Source: Galeruca laticollis (Eukaryota > Arthropoda > Insecta > Coleoptera > Chrysomelidae). From it: a DNA stretch of 64,000 bases. The DNA is taken from the NCBI GenBank assembly GCA_963921935.1, contig OY998178.1, forward strand, positions 56,889,451 to 56,953,450. The letters are read 5' to 3'. Below are positions 1 to 12,640 of this stretch, one piece after another. Position 1 is the stretch's first letter; the number at the start of each line of letters is the position of its first letter. The notes beneath the pieces were generated by a model. That model ran no database searches and had not been told where the DNA came from. It worked only from the letters and a program-made list of their open reading frames with translations. The translations under genes and the position numbers were made by a program.

Positions 1-1560
1 TTTAAACTTTGATATTCATAAAGAATCCAAAAATAGTATATCACTATTTTTATAAAGTACAGACTTCCGGGACACGTTCGATAAATAATTTGTAGAGATC
101 CAAACAGTGTTTCAGAATGTTTTGATAAATATTAGTTATTATACGAGTATATTGTTTGAAAATAACTATTGCATTTTTCCAAGTGACGTTAGTTGTGTAA
201 CGTACAATGCATCTAACTGAATAAGTGATACGTATCAAGAAGTTGAAAATACTTTTGAAGCTGTTAAAATGTATATGAATATAAAATCATTTCTTCCAAA
301 TACATCACTATCTTTAACTAGTGAGCATTTATGTTGGAAATTTTAATATCCACAAAATATCCAAAAATAGTATATCACTATTTTTATAAAGAACAGACTT
401 CCGGGACATCTTTGAAATGATACGTATCAATGGGCTGAAGATTTTTTTGAAGTTCTTATAATGTATAATATATTTATACAGTACAGACTCCCGATACTTT
501 GGCAAACCATTTTTAGTGAACCAAACAGTGTTTCAGAATATGTTGATAAATATTAGCTATTAAAAAATGTTTGTGTCGTTAGTGGTGTAACTTTCAACGC
601 ATGTAACTGGTGAAATGATATGTATCATAGGATTGAAGATTATTTTTTAGCTGTTATAATGTATATGAAAATGAGTTGATTTCTTTCGAAATATTCACTA
701 TTTTTACATAGTAACCATTTATTTTTCAAAATTTGATGTTTACAAAATACCAAAACAGTATATCACTATTTTTATAAAGTACCGACTTCCGAGACATGTT
801 TGAAATGATACATATCAATGCGTCGAAAATTCTTTTGAAGTTGTTCTAATGTATATGAAAATAAGATGATATCTTTCAAAAACTACACTCTATTTAACTA
901 GTAACCATTTATATTTGAATTTTCAACCTTCACAAAATATCCAAAAATAGTATATCACTATTTCTATAAAGTACAGACTTCCGGGACATCTTTGAAATGA
1001 TATTATTGGGTTAAAGATTTTTTTGAAGTTGTTATAATGTATATGAAAATAAGATGATTTCTTTCGAAAATTTTACTATTTTTAAATAGAGACAAGTTAT
1101 TTTCCAAAATTTAATGTTAATGAAAAAACCAAAAATATTATATCACTATTTTTATAAAGTACACATTTCCGGGACATCATTTATAAATCATTTGTGAATA
1201 ATGAATCAGTATTTCAGAGTATCTTGATACATATCAGCTTTCAAATAGTGTTTGAGAATAACTATTGCATTGTACAAAGTTACGTCAGTTGTGTAACGTA
1301 CAACGCATCTAATTGGTGACATGTTACGTATCAAGAGGTTGAAGATCCTTTTGAAGATGAACATGGGATGATTTATTCCAAATACAACACAATTTTTAAA
1401 TAGTCACTATCAATTTTTGAAATTTCAATATTCATCAAACATCCAAAAATAATATATAATTATTTTTATAAAGTACAGACTTCCAGGACATCTTTGTAAT
1501 GATACGTATCAATAGTTCTATTATTTCTAGTTCCGGGATTCTAGACATGATTCAACATTT
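1..1560. repeat. Diverged tandem repeat array, forward arm
   Basis: A motif containing TATCACTATTTTTATAAAG followed by TACAGACTTCCGGGACA recurs near 38, 371, 757, 951, 1140 and 1457, with a partial copy near 475. Spacing is about 190 bp for short units and about 320-390 bp for long units. Most units also carry the palindrome TGATACGTATCA or a one-base variant. Long units add a block ending near GTAACGTACAACGCATC. The same units appear in the opposite orientation at 3.6-5.1 kb. No credible coding region was seen here. Confidence 0.8.
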
Positions 1561-2029
1561 AAACAAATTTTACGCAAAAGATTAAATTACAAAATTTGAT
1601 ATTCTCACATACTATCAATTTTTCGGAATTCAAGTGTCAATTATATGGGTTCCGAATTAGTTTCCGCAATTCACATTCCAATACTTAATTCCAAATTCTT
1701 TGAATTTTCTCACCCATAATCCAAAATAATAAAATGTATATTCCTGATTTTCCTTATTTGGTACGAACGTAAACGGAAACCAATCAGAATAAGAATAATG
1801 CCCATCGTTGGAGGGAACCTATTAACTGCCAACATCATTTAGTGCGTGAAGACAATTGTACTAAGTTCACTAGAAGGAAATGGTTTGGATGATTGCCATA
1901 TCATGGATATCAATATTAAAGAGACGATTGCAAATCACAGCTAACGAAATCCTATTAATGCCAATGCAAAGTTATTTTAAAATGCCAAACAGATCGACAT
2001 CTCGAAGTAAAAGAACCGACGATGTTCAA
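1561..2029. other. Left part of central segment between inverted arrays, no gene recognised
   Basis: This AT-rich stretch lies between the forward and reverse arrays. It is not made of the flanking repeat unit. It leads into the env-like relic downstream, but I could not assign a protein to it. Confidence 0.4.
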
Positions 2030-2515
2030 AATTCCTCAAAATTGTGAAATATGGATTAATAATCTAAGATATATAAACGACACTGAAATATACTACGGCA
2101 AACCATTCATACTTCCAAAAATAGAAACAAGCAAATTTATAACATTTAAATACTATTAGAAATCTAATATTTGTAAATTAGACATTGACGAGCTTTTCGA
2201 AATCAATGAAATATCAAGAAAATTAAAGCCCATTCTAGGAAATCGTGAACACCCAGAACCATACGCCAATAATTGGAAGTACTATTGGAACTATATTCAT
2301 TATCATAATCATCTATGCTGTAATCAAATTCGGATCCAAAATCTTAAGGTGCAGAAGAAAGGAAATAGAAAACTGACAAGAAAAAAAGAAGGAAATTCAG
2401 AGAAACATAAATCGAAAAGTCAATCCACCCTTTTCGATACTTAAGGTAGGAGAATTTATATACCCCGCTTATCAAGAAACCATATATGAAGGTAGAAACC
2501 AGACACCATTCTGAG
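2030..2515 (+). pseudogene. Degenerate env-like C-terminus (errantivirus/Gypsy relic)
   Basis: Short open stretches interrupted by stops and frame changes encode a polar segment. Near 2276-2320 there is a strongly hydrophobic run (GTIFIIIIYAVIKF) followed at once by a basic tail (KILRCRRKEIEN) and a stop. A further open stretch ends at a TGA near 2514. A single membrane span with a short basic cytoplasmic tail is the layout expected at the end of an errantiviral envelope protein. Family assignment is inference, because no cleavage site or upstream pol was seen. The relic is plainly non-functional. Confidence 0.35.
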
Positions 2516-3620
2516 AATTATTAACATGCTAGCAAGTGTTTACGTATTAGATTGTTTTATATAAAATATTCATTATTTGTTTAATCCTCTTACGAATAAA
2601 TTGAATAGTTAATAGTAAAATAACTTTTCATATTGGATAGTTATTTTTCTGAAACATATGTAAAATTCGCTACTGTAACCGACGTTCTTGCAAGAGATAA
2701 TATGTTGGACTCCGTTGTTTGAAAAAAATATGTATAAATAACTTGTATGAGTCCAAGCGAGACACGCATCTATAGTCGCTGTTCAGACAGAAGTTGCCAC
2801 TATTTGGAGGAAGTTCTTAAACATAAGAATTAGAAGTACAAAGTTTATTTCTATGTGACTCACAATCTGAATTCTAGAGAATTCAAGAATACATGTTAAA
2901 ATTATTAGTTTTAGAGTTTTTTAAAGTATTTCTGAATTATTAACAAAGATATAGAAATTTTAGAATTAAATATGACAAGAACGCTTTCATATTATGCTTT
3001 CGTTACGCACTTTCCAAACTTTTTTGCTTTAGTTTTTATATGTTTTAACACTAGACGCTAGATAAACTATATCGAGCTTTTTAATGCACTGTTTTCCTAT
3101 AACAGTCGATTATTTGAGTTTTTGGACATACTTTTAGAGCTTTTGCTAGTTTTGAGCTCAAAATCGTTTTGTTTTACCTCAAATATATATTTTAGAATCC
3201 TTAAAGAGAGTTAGTCATTCAGACGTTTTAACTAAAATCCGAACTATATGAATGTATCTGTATCAATCTCAGAACTAAAATATTATAACTCCATATAACA
3301 TTTAAATCAAAGCTCTTTCGTGTCCCACTTTGTGTTATTGTCAGCCGGTTAAGTATGTTCATAGAAAAAATCCAATGTTTTCGCAATGGTAGTAATTACC
3401 TATATTGATAAATTTTAGTTCAGGGACATGTACAATGTACATATATTGTTCCATTATATCCAAGACATCCCTCTTCTGACGCAAGCAAAAATTTCGTGTA
3501 AATGTTTGGTCTTTGTTTTTACAAAAAGATGCATTTACTATTTAGTAATTTTTTAGCAGTTATTCTGGTCACAAGTAAAGCGATTACGAGCTAAAATAAC
3601 ATAAACAGTAAGTTCACTAA
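2516..3620. other. Right part of central segment, no gene recognised
   Basis: AT-rich sequence after the env-like relic. It may hold a decayed LTR, since it directly follows the presumed env end, but no second LTR copy is present for comparison. No coding potential was recognised. Confidence 0.35.
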
Positions 3621-3624
3621 AAAT

Positions 3625-5130
3625 GGTTATCAAAGTGGTCTCGGGAGTCTGTACTATATAAAAATAGTGATATACTATTTTTGGATATTTTGTGAATATT
3701 AGAATTTCGCTAGTTGAAAATAGTGATGTATTTGGTATGAATCATCTTATATTCATATACATCATAACAACTTCAACGAATCTTCAACCCATTGATACGT
3801 ATCATTTCCTGGAAGTCTGTACTTTATAAAAATGGTTATATACTATTTTTGGTTATTTTGTGAATATTGAAATTTCAAAAATAATTGGTCACTAGTTGTA
3901 AATAGTGAAATTTTCGAAAGAAATCATATTATTTTCATATACATTATGAGAACTTCAACAGAATCTACAAATCCATTGATACGTATCATTTCAAAGATGT
4001 CCCGGAATTCTGTACTTTATAGAAATCGTGATATAATATTTATGGATATTTTGTGGAAATTGAAATTTATATAATAAATTGTCGCTATTTAAAACTTGTG
4101 ATGTATTTAGAATAAATCATCTTACATTCATATATATTATAACAGCTTCAAAAGAATCTTCAACCTCTTGATATGTATCATTTCACCTGTTAGATGCGTT
4201 GTACGTTACACAACTGACGTCACTTGGTAAAATGCTATAGTTATTTTAAAACATTATTTGAAAGCTGATACTTATCAACATATTCTGAAATACTGTTTGA
4301 TTTTCTACAAATGATTTATAAAAGATGTCCCGGAAGTCTGGTCTTTATAAAATTAGTGATATACTATTTAAGGATATTTTGTGAATATTAGATTTTCAAA
4401 AATAAATAGACCTTAGTTAAAAATAGTGATGCAATTGGAATGAATCATCTTATAATCATATACATTATAACAGTATCAAAAGAATCTTCAACCTCTTGAT
4501 ACGTATCATTTCGAAGATGTCCTGGAAGTCTGTACTTTATAAAAATGGTGATATCTTATTTTTGGTTTTTTTGTAAATATCAAATTTTGAAAAATAACTG
4601 CTCACTGTAAAAATTGTGAAGTTTTCGTTAGAAATCATCTTATTTTCATATACATTATAAGAACTTCAAAAGAATCTTCAACCCAATGATACGTATCATT
4701 TCAAAGATGTCCTGGAAGTCTGTACTTTATAGAAATAGTGATATACTATTTATGGATATTATGTGGAAATTAAAATTTATATAATAAATTCTCGCTGCTA
4801 CTTAGAAATTGTGTTGTATTTGAAATAAATCATCTTATATTCATATACAACATAACAGCTCCAAAAGAATCTTCACCCTCTTGTTACGTATCATTTGACC
4901 AGTTAGATGCGTTGTACTTTACACAACTGACGTCACTTGGTAAAATGCAATAGTTTTTCTCAAAAATTATTTAAAAGCTTACATTCATCAACTTATTCTG
5001 AAACACAGTTTTATTATCTACAAATTATTTATAAAAGATGTGCCGGATGTCTGTACTTTATAAAAAATAGTGATATACTATTTTTGGATATCATCCAAAT
5101 AGCAAATTTTCAAAAATAAATTGTTACTAG
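3625..5130. repeat. Diverged tandem repeat array, reverse arm
   Basis: Reverse-complement copies of the 1-1560 unit start near 3645, 3813, 4008, 4330, 4525, 4717 and 5047. Spacing again alternates between about 170-195 bp and about 320-330 bp. The long units hold ACAACTGACGTCACTTGG, which contains a perfect TGACGTCA palindrome. With the left array and the 2 kb centre, the locus has the form of a foldback-type structure. Confidence 0.8.
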
Positions 5131-5199
5131 GTAAATATAGTGCAGTTTTTGAAATAAGAAATCAACAATTTAATACATTATAACAACATCAAAAGAGTC

Positions 5200-5585
5200 T
5201 TCAACTCATGTTACATATCATTCCACCAATTAGATGCATTGTCTGTTACACAACTGACGTTACTTGGTATAATGCAATAGTTATTTTCAAACATGATATA
5301 ATTACATTGGCTTTGCTTTGAAGCTGTTATAATGTATATGAAAATAAGATTCACTATTTTTACATATTCACAAAAAACCAAAAATAGTATATCACTATTT
5401 CTATAAAGTACAGACATCATTGAAATTATACATATCAAGAGGTAAAATACTCTTTTGATGCTGTTATAATGTATATGAATATAAGATGATTCACATCAAT
5501 ATTTTTAACTAGGGACCATTTATATTTGAAATTCTAATATGCACAAAATGTTCAAAAATAGTATATCACTATTCCTAGGCAAAGG
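5200..5585. repeat. Additional forward-oriented copies of the array unit
   Basis: Two more partial units occur near 5392 and 5563 in the same orientation as the 1-1560 array. The array orientation therefore switches again outside the main inverted pair. Confidence 0.65.
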
Positions 5586-7911
5586 ACGAGACGTTACCCT
5601 TTTCATAAATTAATTCCACAACTAAATTCCCGATTTTAAGAATCACAACAACAATTAATTGCCACATTTTGTAGTGCCTACGGTTATAATAAAGTCGTAA
5701 ATATATGAACATACACTGGAGTTGAAAACTATAAATTGATCTTCACGTGTCATTTTAAAACTTTCGGCAATTATTTGTACGTGAGATAATAATACGAGTA
5801 TTAGTTACACACCAAATTGAGCAATAGATGCTACCACCGTTCAAAAGGGCGGTGACAGATTTTTGGTCCAAATAAAAAGCGTCGAGATATCCAAAAAATA
5901 AAGGCATCCAAAATAACTCCAAATTTGAACAATTATTCTTCCTTTAGGGTTCTTTCCGCGTAACCACTTACGTATTTGAATTTACAGACACTTATTCACA
6001 CTGCTGTCCTGGAAGACGACCTTAAACATAAAATATTTCCGGGACCGTCTTGAGTCCCGAAACACTACCTTAAACATAAAACATTTCCTCCAAGACCGAC
6101 CTGGAACTATAGAATTGTCCCGGAACTATACTTTAATATATATTATTTTAATTGTATTATTGTTTTATATTTTGATATTTTTATATTTCAAATTATGGGC
6201 GCCAGAATTGGTCCGCTTGCAACGAATCCCAATTCAAATAAGTTCTAGTCTTGATTTTTCCTTACCTCAGGGATGAGTTCGGCACTAAGCGCTCGCCAGC
6301 AACAGGAAACTATAGGTAGAGATATCATAGAAACACAAGAGAACATAGATAAACAATTTAATGTAATGGTGAAATTCAGAAAAATGGTTATTTATATTTA
6401 CAATGATAAATAGTACGTATGTTGTAATTCAAATATAAATATTTGTGAAAACCTTCTCATGAATTCAATCATATTTCTGTTATTTACAAGTTTTATTTAA
6501 ATTTCTCATCGAGTAAATTACGCCCAATATATTTATCTACTATTTATCATAAAATGATCATTTTTGCCGCTTGTCAATCGCAACTGTAGATTGTTCCAAA
6601 TATAACCGTCGCGTTGTGAGTGAGTTCTGAGGAATGTTATTTAGTTTATATAAAGACGAAAGGTGTGGCGTGTTGAGAATATTATTATTGTTAAAGAATA
6701 TGAATTTGGTGAGTAGTTAGGTGATTAATTAATTAATGTGTTATGTCCGTAATATTAGTGGAGATTGAACCTTTGAATCTAATAATTATATAAGAAATTA
6801 GTAGCAATAACAATATCTAACCTAACATCTGAGAAATTATTCGTGTTATTGTTATTTATAGGCAAGATTAATGTACACAAGAAAATATAGAGTTCATCAT
6901 TGGCTTCGTTTCAACTCTGGAGATAATGTATATGGAATGTTCGGGGTTACGTTTGAACAAAGTCGGGACTCAGGATAAGAATAACGAATTGTGGGTTATT
7001 TCTTCAATAATGTACCACAATTAATGGTAATGTCAATCGACGATCATCAAAAATTATTCTAATGAGGTAAATTGATACAATCTTACCAAGTTCTGGTCGA
7101 AAGCACTAAGTTTTATTCACTATTTGTTTAAATACGGATTATATTATTGTTATTTTTATTCGTATACTTTGTCGAATACTTTAGTCGACTTATTATTTGG
7201 TTTTGTTGAACTTATCTTTACTTTTTATAATAATTTAGAGAAAAAAAGTTTAACAAGACTCTTGTCTTATAAGACCACGATGCTTCTCTCCCAAGCTTAA
7301 AATCAACAACTTGCAATTGTTTTTAATTTTGTTTTTATTGTTCATTGTTGCTAGGTAAAAATAAATTGTTTTTTCTCAAATCAAAACATCCATTCCTGTG
7401 TTCTCTTAGATATATTCACTGTGTTTATTCACGTTTCAAGACCGCACTATAATCACTCCGAATCACTCTATTCGAACCATCAAAGAACGTCAATTTCCGC
7501 GTTAAATATTTTGATTTGACGTTACGATACAATCTGATTGAAAAGTCCATGATATATACAGGGTTTTTTAAAAGTGATTATAAATTATAAAGATACAATA
7601 ATTGAATTTTGCTTCAAAATTCATGTTATTCTTTATACAGGGTTTCTTATAAATACATACTAGAATATAATTGACGAAATTTACTCATAGTTATTTTTTT
7701 TCATTCATTGAAATATAATTACTAAATTGAATTGACGTCTTATGAATCATTTTATTAAAATGTATATTATGTGTAGGTATTTCTTGACATGTCTAAACTA
7801 TGTATATTCAAATAGCATGTCGTTATGAATCATTGTTATTGAATACTTACTAGAAATTGATATTATTCAAGTGATACTATTTAGTTTAATTTTCCTTGTA
7901 GCTATGTTTCA

Positions 7912-7912
<1 letters not shown>
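5586..7912. other. AT-rich non-coding stretch
   Basis: No protein family, RNA gene or clear TE terminus was recognised. Short phrases of the type ATACAGGGTTT occur near 7557 and 7635. Confidence 0.5.

Positions 7913-7913
<1 letters not shown>

Positions 7914-7972
<59 letters not shown>
7914..7972. repeat. (TA)n microsatellite
   Basis: Uninterrupted TA dinucleotide run of about 59 bp. Confidence 0.95.
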
Positions 7973-7975
<3 letters not shown>

Positions 7976-8430
7976 ACTGGTTTCTATATTTATTTATTAT
8001 TTGAAACTGAAAAATCATTAAACATGTATACCAACTCTATCCAAGGGTAGGGTTCAATTGCGCCATTCAAATTTACTGTATTTATTGGATTGTGAAATTA
8101 AAATGAACAAACTTATGATTTCAGGAATTTTTTTAAACATAGAAATTTATAAACAGAAAATGTGTACAGATATACTACAAAAAAATAAACTACTATTACT
8201 ATGGAACAATTAAAATGTTTTTTTTATTAAAGGCCTATTTTGATTTAGAGATCTCTAATATAATATTATAAAATGGTACCTTTTATTTACTAAGTTTGTA
8301 TCCACTTCAAACTAATCTTCACTATCAATTTCTTTCTGTTGTACTGTCCAAAATATTATTGAAAAGCTCTTCTTAAATTTCACACGCAATGCCTTGATTT
8401 CTTCCCCCAGATATCTAACCTTTAACTGGA
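7973..8430. other. Non-coding stretch
   Basis: AT-rich with no recognised feature. Confidence 0.5.
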
Positions 8431-8750
8431 TATACAATTATCTTCTCTCTTCTTCTGATGATTATAAAATTGGTTTAAATTTCCATGTTTATCACATATA
8501 AACGTGTTTTATCGTCCTTGTAGACATAAATTACAATATCCCTTGCCTCTTTTTTTGACGTTTTTAAATCAGAATGACTTTTCTCTCCTGTATATTGCAA
8601 TTATCTTCAAATTATTATTATTATTATAAAATTGGTTTAAATTTCTTTCTACTGTACTTTGAATATCAACTTTTTGTATCGTTCTTATTGACGAGATCAA
8701 TTATAATACGACTTCCAACTTTGACATTTTAAATCCAACTGACTTTTTTG
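8431..8750. repeat. Two diverged direct copies of a roughly 160-bp unit
   Basis: Both copies share CAATTATCTTC, then TTATAAAATTGGTTTAAATTT, then a segment ending near GACTTTT. They start near 8434 and 8596. On the minus strand each copy keeps short open stretches, so the unit may be a decayed coding duplication, but no family is recognisable. Confidence 0.55.
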
Positions 8751-8988
8751 ATTTCCATCATAATCTATATCGTTGCGGGTTGCTATCGAAACTTTTCTAT
8801 ATCTTATGAATTGTATAAATATTGTGTGATTAACGACGATTCGCTGTTTATATTACAATAAACCATGAATTTTTAAGCCGTATATGAAACATGTAACTGG
8901 CATTTTTGTATTAGAAATTAGCATATATAGAGATGAAGATTTTTATACATATAAATATTAACATAACTTATTTACTATTGAAATTACA
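8751..8988. other. Non-coding flank of Gypsy copy A
   Basis: No recognised feature. Gypsy similarity begins abruptly near 8989. Confidence 0.45.
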
Positions 8989-9790
8989 GAAAATGGTGGT
9001 AAATACATCCTGGTAGTAATGGATCATTTCACAAAGTGGGTAGAAATTTTTGCGATCCCGAATCAAGAGGCCACAACTGTCGCGGATGTATTGGTGAAAG
9101 AATTTATTGGCCGATATGGAGTGCCCTTAGAAGTCTTCAGCGATCAAGGAAGAATATCGAGAGCCAGGTATTCCAGGAAATTGGTGACAAGCTGGGAATG
9201 AAGAAGACCAGGACAACAGCGTTGCGTTGCATCCACAGTCAGATGGAGTGGTCGAAAAAATGAACAGGACTATTGGAAAATGCCTGTCCAAAGTAGTTTC
9301 CAGCCACCAGAGAGATTGGGACCAATATTTTTCCCCATTTGCGTTGGCTTATCGATCTGCCATAAGTGAGTCCACGGGTGAAACACCTTTGCAAATCCTG
9401 TTTGGACGTGAAATGAGGCTTCCTTATGACCTAGAGTTTGGCTATCGGCCTGGCGAAGTAGATCTGATTCAACTGAGAAGAAGAATGTACGATGTGCACG
9501 AATTGGCTCAAACGAATCTTCAAGTTGCCGGCGACAGAATGAAAAAACGGTACGACACGCAGGCCACGGAAGGCAGTTCCAAAGAAGGGGACAAAGTATG
9601 GTTACACAACCCTACATGGAGACAATTATTTTTTCCAAAACTACAGAAATCATGGGAAGGTCCGTACTTAATAAAGAAGAGGATCAACGACGACGTCTAT
9701 CGCATAAGCAAGATCCTCAATGGAAAACCGAGAGTATTTCACCAAAACCGACTAGCGCCATTCAAAGGAGACCATGACAAAGAGGAATGA
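8989..9790 (+). pseudogene. Gypsy retrotransposon integrase fragment (copy A)
   Basis: The reading frame starts inside the integrase catalytic core (KYILVVMDHFTKWVEIF) and runs through the SDQGR region. After a frameshift near 9150-9230 it continues with HPQSDGVVEKMNRTIG, which carries the core glutamate, and then the C-terminal segment ending in HQNRLAPFKGD. The first catalytic aspartate, RNase H and reverse transcriptase are missing, so the copy is 5'-truncated. The equivalent segment of copy B at 28750-29542 is clearly homologous. In copy A the pol frame stops at TGA (9788-9790) where copy B has GGA and reads on into a macro domain. Non-functional. Confidence 0.9.
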
Positions 9791-10040
9791 GTGCGCCATA
9801 TACAACAAGAGTCTGACCCAGCCTTCGAAGAATTTATGGGCACATACGGAGGTACCGGGAAAGCTAGATACGGAGTCACTACAGAGCAAAGATAAGATTT
9901 GTTCACGCTCCCGGAAGAGTATTCACTGGCACATAACATCTCCGCCAGTAACAAGCACGCACGAGGGTTGGCAACCGTCTTTCGAAAGAAGTTTGGACAA
10001 TTAGAAAAACTTGAAGAGCAGATGCCAGTCCCTGGCCCTT
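9791..10040 (+). pseudogene. Macro-domain N-terminal half fused downstream of Gypsy Pol (copy A)
   Basis: In the same frame as the preceding integrase, after one TGA, the translation reads FMGTYGGTGKARYGVTTEQR, a stop (TAA, where copy B has CAA), then DLFTLPEEYSLAHNI and ARGLATVFRKKFGQLEKLEEQ. The motifs DLF, SLAH and GLA-x-x-FRKKFG match the first half of macro domains of the OARD1/TARG1 type. Similarity to copy B ends near 10035, where the sequence jumps into LTR. The second half of the macro domain and the zinc finger have been deleted. Confidence 0.75.
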
Positions 10041-10041
10041 T

Positions 10042-10346
10042 GTGGCTATTCTTATCTAGATATTTCCAGGTAACTCCATTGTTTATGTAAGCCGCAATCA
10101 AGAAGTTTCCGAAATAAAGGACGCTTACTATATAAGCAAGTACCTACCAACCGCAGTTGAGTTTATAATTTGATCTCGTGAGATAAACAATGAACAAGTA
10201 AATAGTAAAGTAATTATATAAATAGAGTCCAAGTAAATAAACAGTAGTGGAGTGTTTATATAAATTAAGTGAGTAGGCATACCGTGTGTATAAATTTATC
10301 CTCCCGCCGTAATAAAAACTTTTAAATAGATGAGAAAAACATTACA
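10042..10346 (+). mobile_element. Partial 3' LTR of Gypsy copy A
   Basis: The stretch aligns by eye with the second half of the copy B LTR (30320-30680). Shared landmarks are TATCTAGA, the GTGAGATAAAC/GTGAAATAAAT region, GGCATACCGTGTGT and the end AAAAACATTACA. The 5' part of the LTR was lost in the same deletion that removed the end of the macro domain. Confidence 0.75.
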
Positions 10347-10479
10347 ATATATATAGTAATACTGCTGCCCGAGCGTATTTCATCTTTTCATTTGAATATC
10401 TCAGCAACAAATAAGAATATCGCAAAACTAAGATGAACGTTTTGAAGTATGGATATTCTGCTTTTGAAATCGTTTTTGT

Positions 10480-10676
10480 AAATTGAAATCGGAGTTTATT
10501 GATGTCTATCGAGGCAAATATTTAATGTGGGATCCACGACACAAAGATCATTTAATAAAACACAAAGAAGATGTCTGGGGTGCAATAGCTGCAGATATGG
10601 GGGTATCTGCTGATATGTTGAAAAAGATTACTTCTTTGCTTTCTTCCCACTGCATCGGCGCGAGAAATGCAAAGTA
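10480..10676 (+). pseudogene. MADF-domain fragment
   Basis: The 64-residue open frame contains FIDVYRGKYLMWDPRHKDHL, then VWGAIAADMGVS and a leucine-rich end. This matches the MADF (Myb/SANT-like in ADF1) DNA-binding fold: an N-terminal helix with an LWD-type motif, a W-x-x-IA motif and a third helix. Such domains occur in host transcription factors and as the second protein of PIF/Harbinger transposons. No continuation or transposase lies nearby, so this is probably a stray exon or TE fragment. Its ATG is not necessarily a true start. Confidence 0.6.
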
Positions 10677-11008
10677 AAAAACAGCCAGAGTACAGGAAAA
10701 GATAAGTTATATATACAAAATAGATAACTCTTATATTTATTAAATTACACCTACGAATGGTACATTCTCATGTGACAATTCAGCGTTAGTTGACGTTACA
10801 AATGTCATTTTTGATAATCTTTTATTTGTTTATGACATGGAATGTAAATGATATCCCGTTAACTGTTTAATTAGTTTAAATTAGTACAGTGTGAGTATTA
10901 AAATGTTACTTTCATGGTTCGTATGGGTTCGTCACTACAAGTCTAAACTAATTAAGGAGAAAAATATGTGATAGTAAATAGTGTATTTGTACTTACTTAT
11001 CAAAAAAA

Positions 11009-11098
11009 TTCTTGGACGTCTACATTCCAGGCAGAAACTTTGCCTTTGACGAGAGTATGGTTGATTTCAAAGGTAGTATAAAGCAATACGTGCCATCA
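11009..11098 (+). pseudogene. piggyBac-like transposase fragment
   Basis: Thirty codons read FLDVYIPGRNFAFDESMVDF then KGSIKQYVPS and a stop. This is the characteristic piggyBac block around the first catalytic aspartate (consensus P-G-x-N/D-x-x-x-DE-x-M-x-x-FKG...QY-x-P). Nothing recognisable as transposase lies on either side, so it is an isolated relic. Confidence 0.7.
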
Positions 11099-11100
11099 TA

Positions 11101-12150
11101 ACTTCATTATACAGATTGATCCACATTAATCTGATCACGTCATCGGCAATTCTTTTGAATGCACCTTGTGACTGTTTGAAATCATTCTTAACGAGCCGAT
11201 TCTGAATAGGTATCGTAATATGTCTTCAGTTTGAGTAACAGATAAATAGGACAATAGATTTAAAGTATTCATTCATTAATGTTCCGTACTATTGCTTCGA
11301 ATGTATGCGTAGAGCAGAGAATGGAAATACCTACGATGATAGGGTACGGAGACAGCGTCAAGAAATAGTCGAAGATTAATTACATGAAGCACAAAGTGGA
11401 TTAAGTGGAGTGGTGAACAAGGCCATATCTTCATAAAGCAAATAATAGAGAAAACCGAACTACAGAAAATATTAGTACCTACAGTATTTTTGTAAATGTC
11501 AATCTATACTGTATTCTATATAGCAAATGGTGGTTGTTCTGCTTTGGACCAGAAATTCCTTAATAATACGTGGATTAGTTCATGCTATTTGTTCGTAATC
11601 ACCATGATTTACATGCCCATTAATTGTGAAAAATGAACCTATATAAATAAATACAGAAGTTATTTATTTTCATCTTTATTATACAACAGATATAATGATT
11701 GTTTTTCAATGCCCAATAGAAGTCATTACTGATTATGAGTAAATTGTCGCACAAATGCTGCGAGATTTTCTGCCTAAAAAAACATTAAATTAGTATCACT
11801 TGTATAATTAAAGAAGATTGGAAAAATGACGACTCCTTTCGTTTACTTGAAGAAATACACTTATTCAATAGTGTAATTAGTATTTCTCAATTTTATATAG
11901 GTACTCAGTGACATAGAAACACTAACACCCAGTAAATATTTTTCTAGAATATTTCATGTACATTTTTGTCCTAACAGTCAATATAAGATTAAAATTTGAG
12001 CGCCAGCAATTGAAAACATTTTTGTTTTTATTCAATTATTTTTTTTTGTAAGTACTGGACGAACCAGTCCATTCCAATATTAGAATACAAAATTTATTTG
12101 AGTGCAGTGGTTTTAAACATTGCCTTCACAAGTGATTATCATGTCTAGAG
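11101..12150. other. Non-coding stretch
   Basis: No coding or RNA feature recognised between the piggyBac and Tc1 relics. Confidence 0.45.
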
Positions 12151-12159
12151 TGTGAAGAA

Positions 12160-12640
12160 GCGTTAATTATCGGCAGTTGAGTTCGACAGAGGTCGAATTG
12201 TTGGTCTTAGGGATGCTGGGCTGTCGTTGCCAGAAATTACTGGTAGAATAAACAGGAGTGTGAATACTGTTTTGTTAGATTTTATCAGGCATGGCACCAA
12301 GAAGGCCGAACACGAAGAGGCTAAGGACGAGTGCGCAGGACAACATAGGGCCAAGATCGTCGCCTAAGTTTATTAGCTTTAAGAGATCGTTTCTCATCGA
12401 CAAGGGCAATAGCAACTCAGTGGTTTGTAGAACATGGAAGAGTCCTTAGAATATGAAGTATTTATAGACGGATAAGTGATGAATCCCGGTTCTGCCAGAC
12501 ATGCTTGATTTTTTGTTGAACGGCATGTACATCGCACTGTTTTGGAGTTATGATATGGGGTGCCATTGCCTTGTAACCTTACCTTGTTGTTGTTTCTCCA
12601 AGAAGTGAGGTTACATTGCCAAAGGTTCGCTTTTCGCCGG
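12160..12640 (+). pseudogene. Tc1/mariner transposase relic, N-terminal and middle part
   Basis: The frame around 12180-12280 reads EFDRGRIVGLRDAGLSLPEI then TGRINRSVNTV, a Tc1-type helix-turn-helix. After frame changes there is a SDESRFC block near 12477, the region of the second catalytic aspartate, and then VMIWGAIA near 12550. Several stops and frameshifts interrupt it. The part after WGAI is missing here. A matching C-terminal piece sits at 14965-15110. Confidence 0.75.

Noticed and set aside
1..5585. Regularly spaced repeats considered as a CRISPR array
   Set aside because: Units are 170-390 bp, diverged and inverted between blocks, and the genome is eukaryotic.
6192..6212. TGGGCGCCAGAATTGG considered as an LTR primer-binding site
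   Set aside because: No LTR end precedes it and no Gag or Pol follows.
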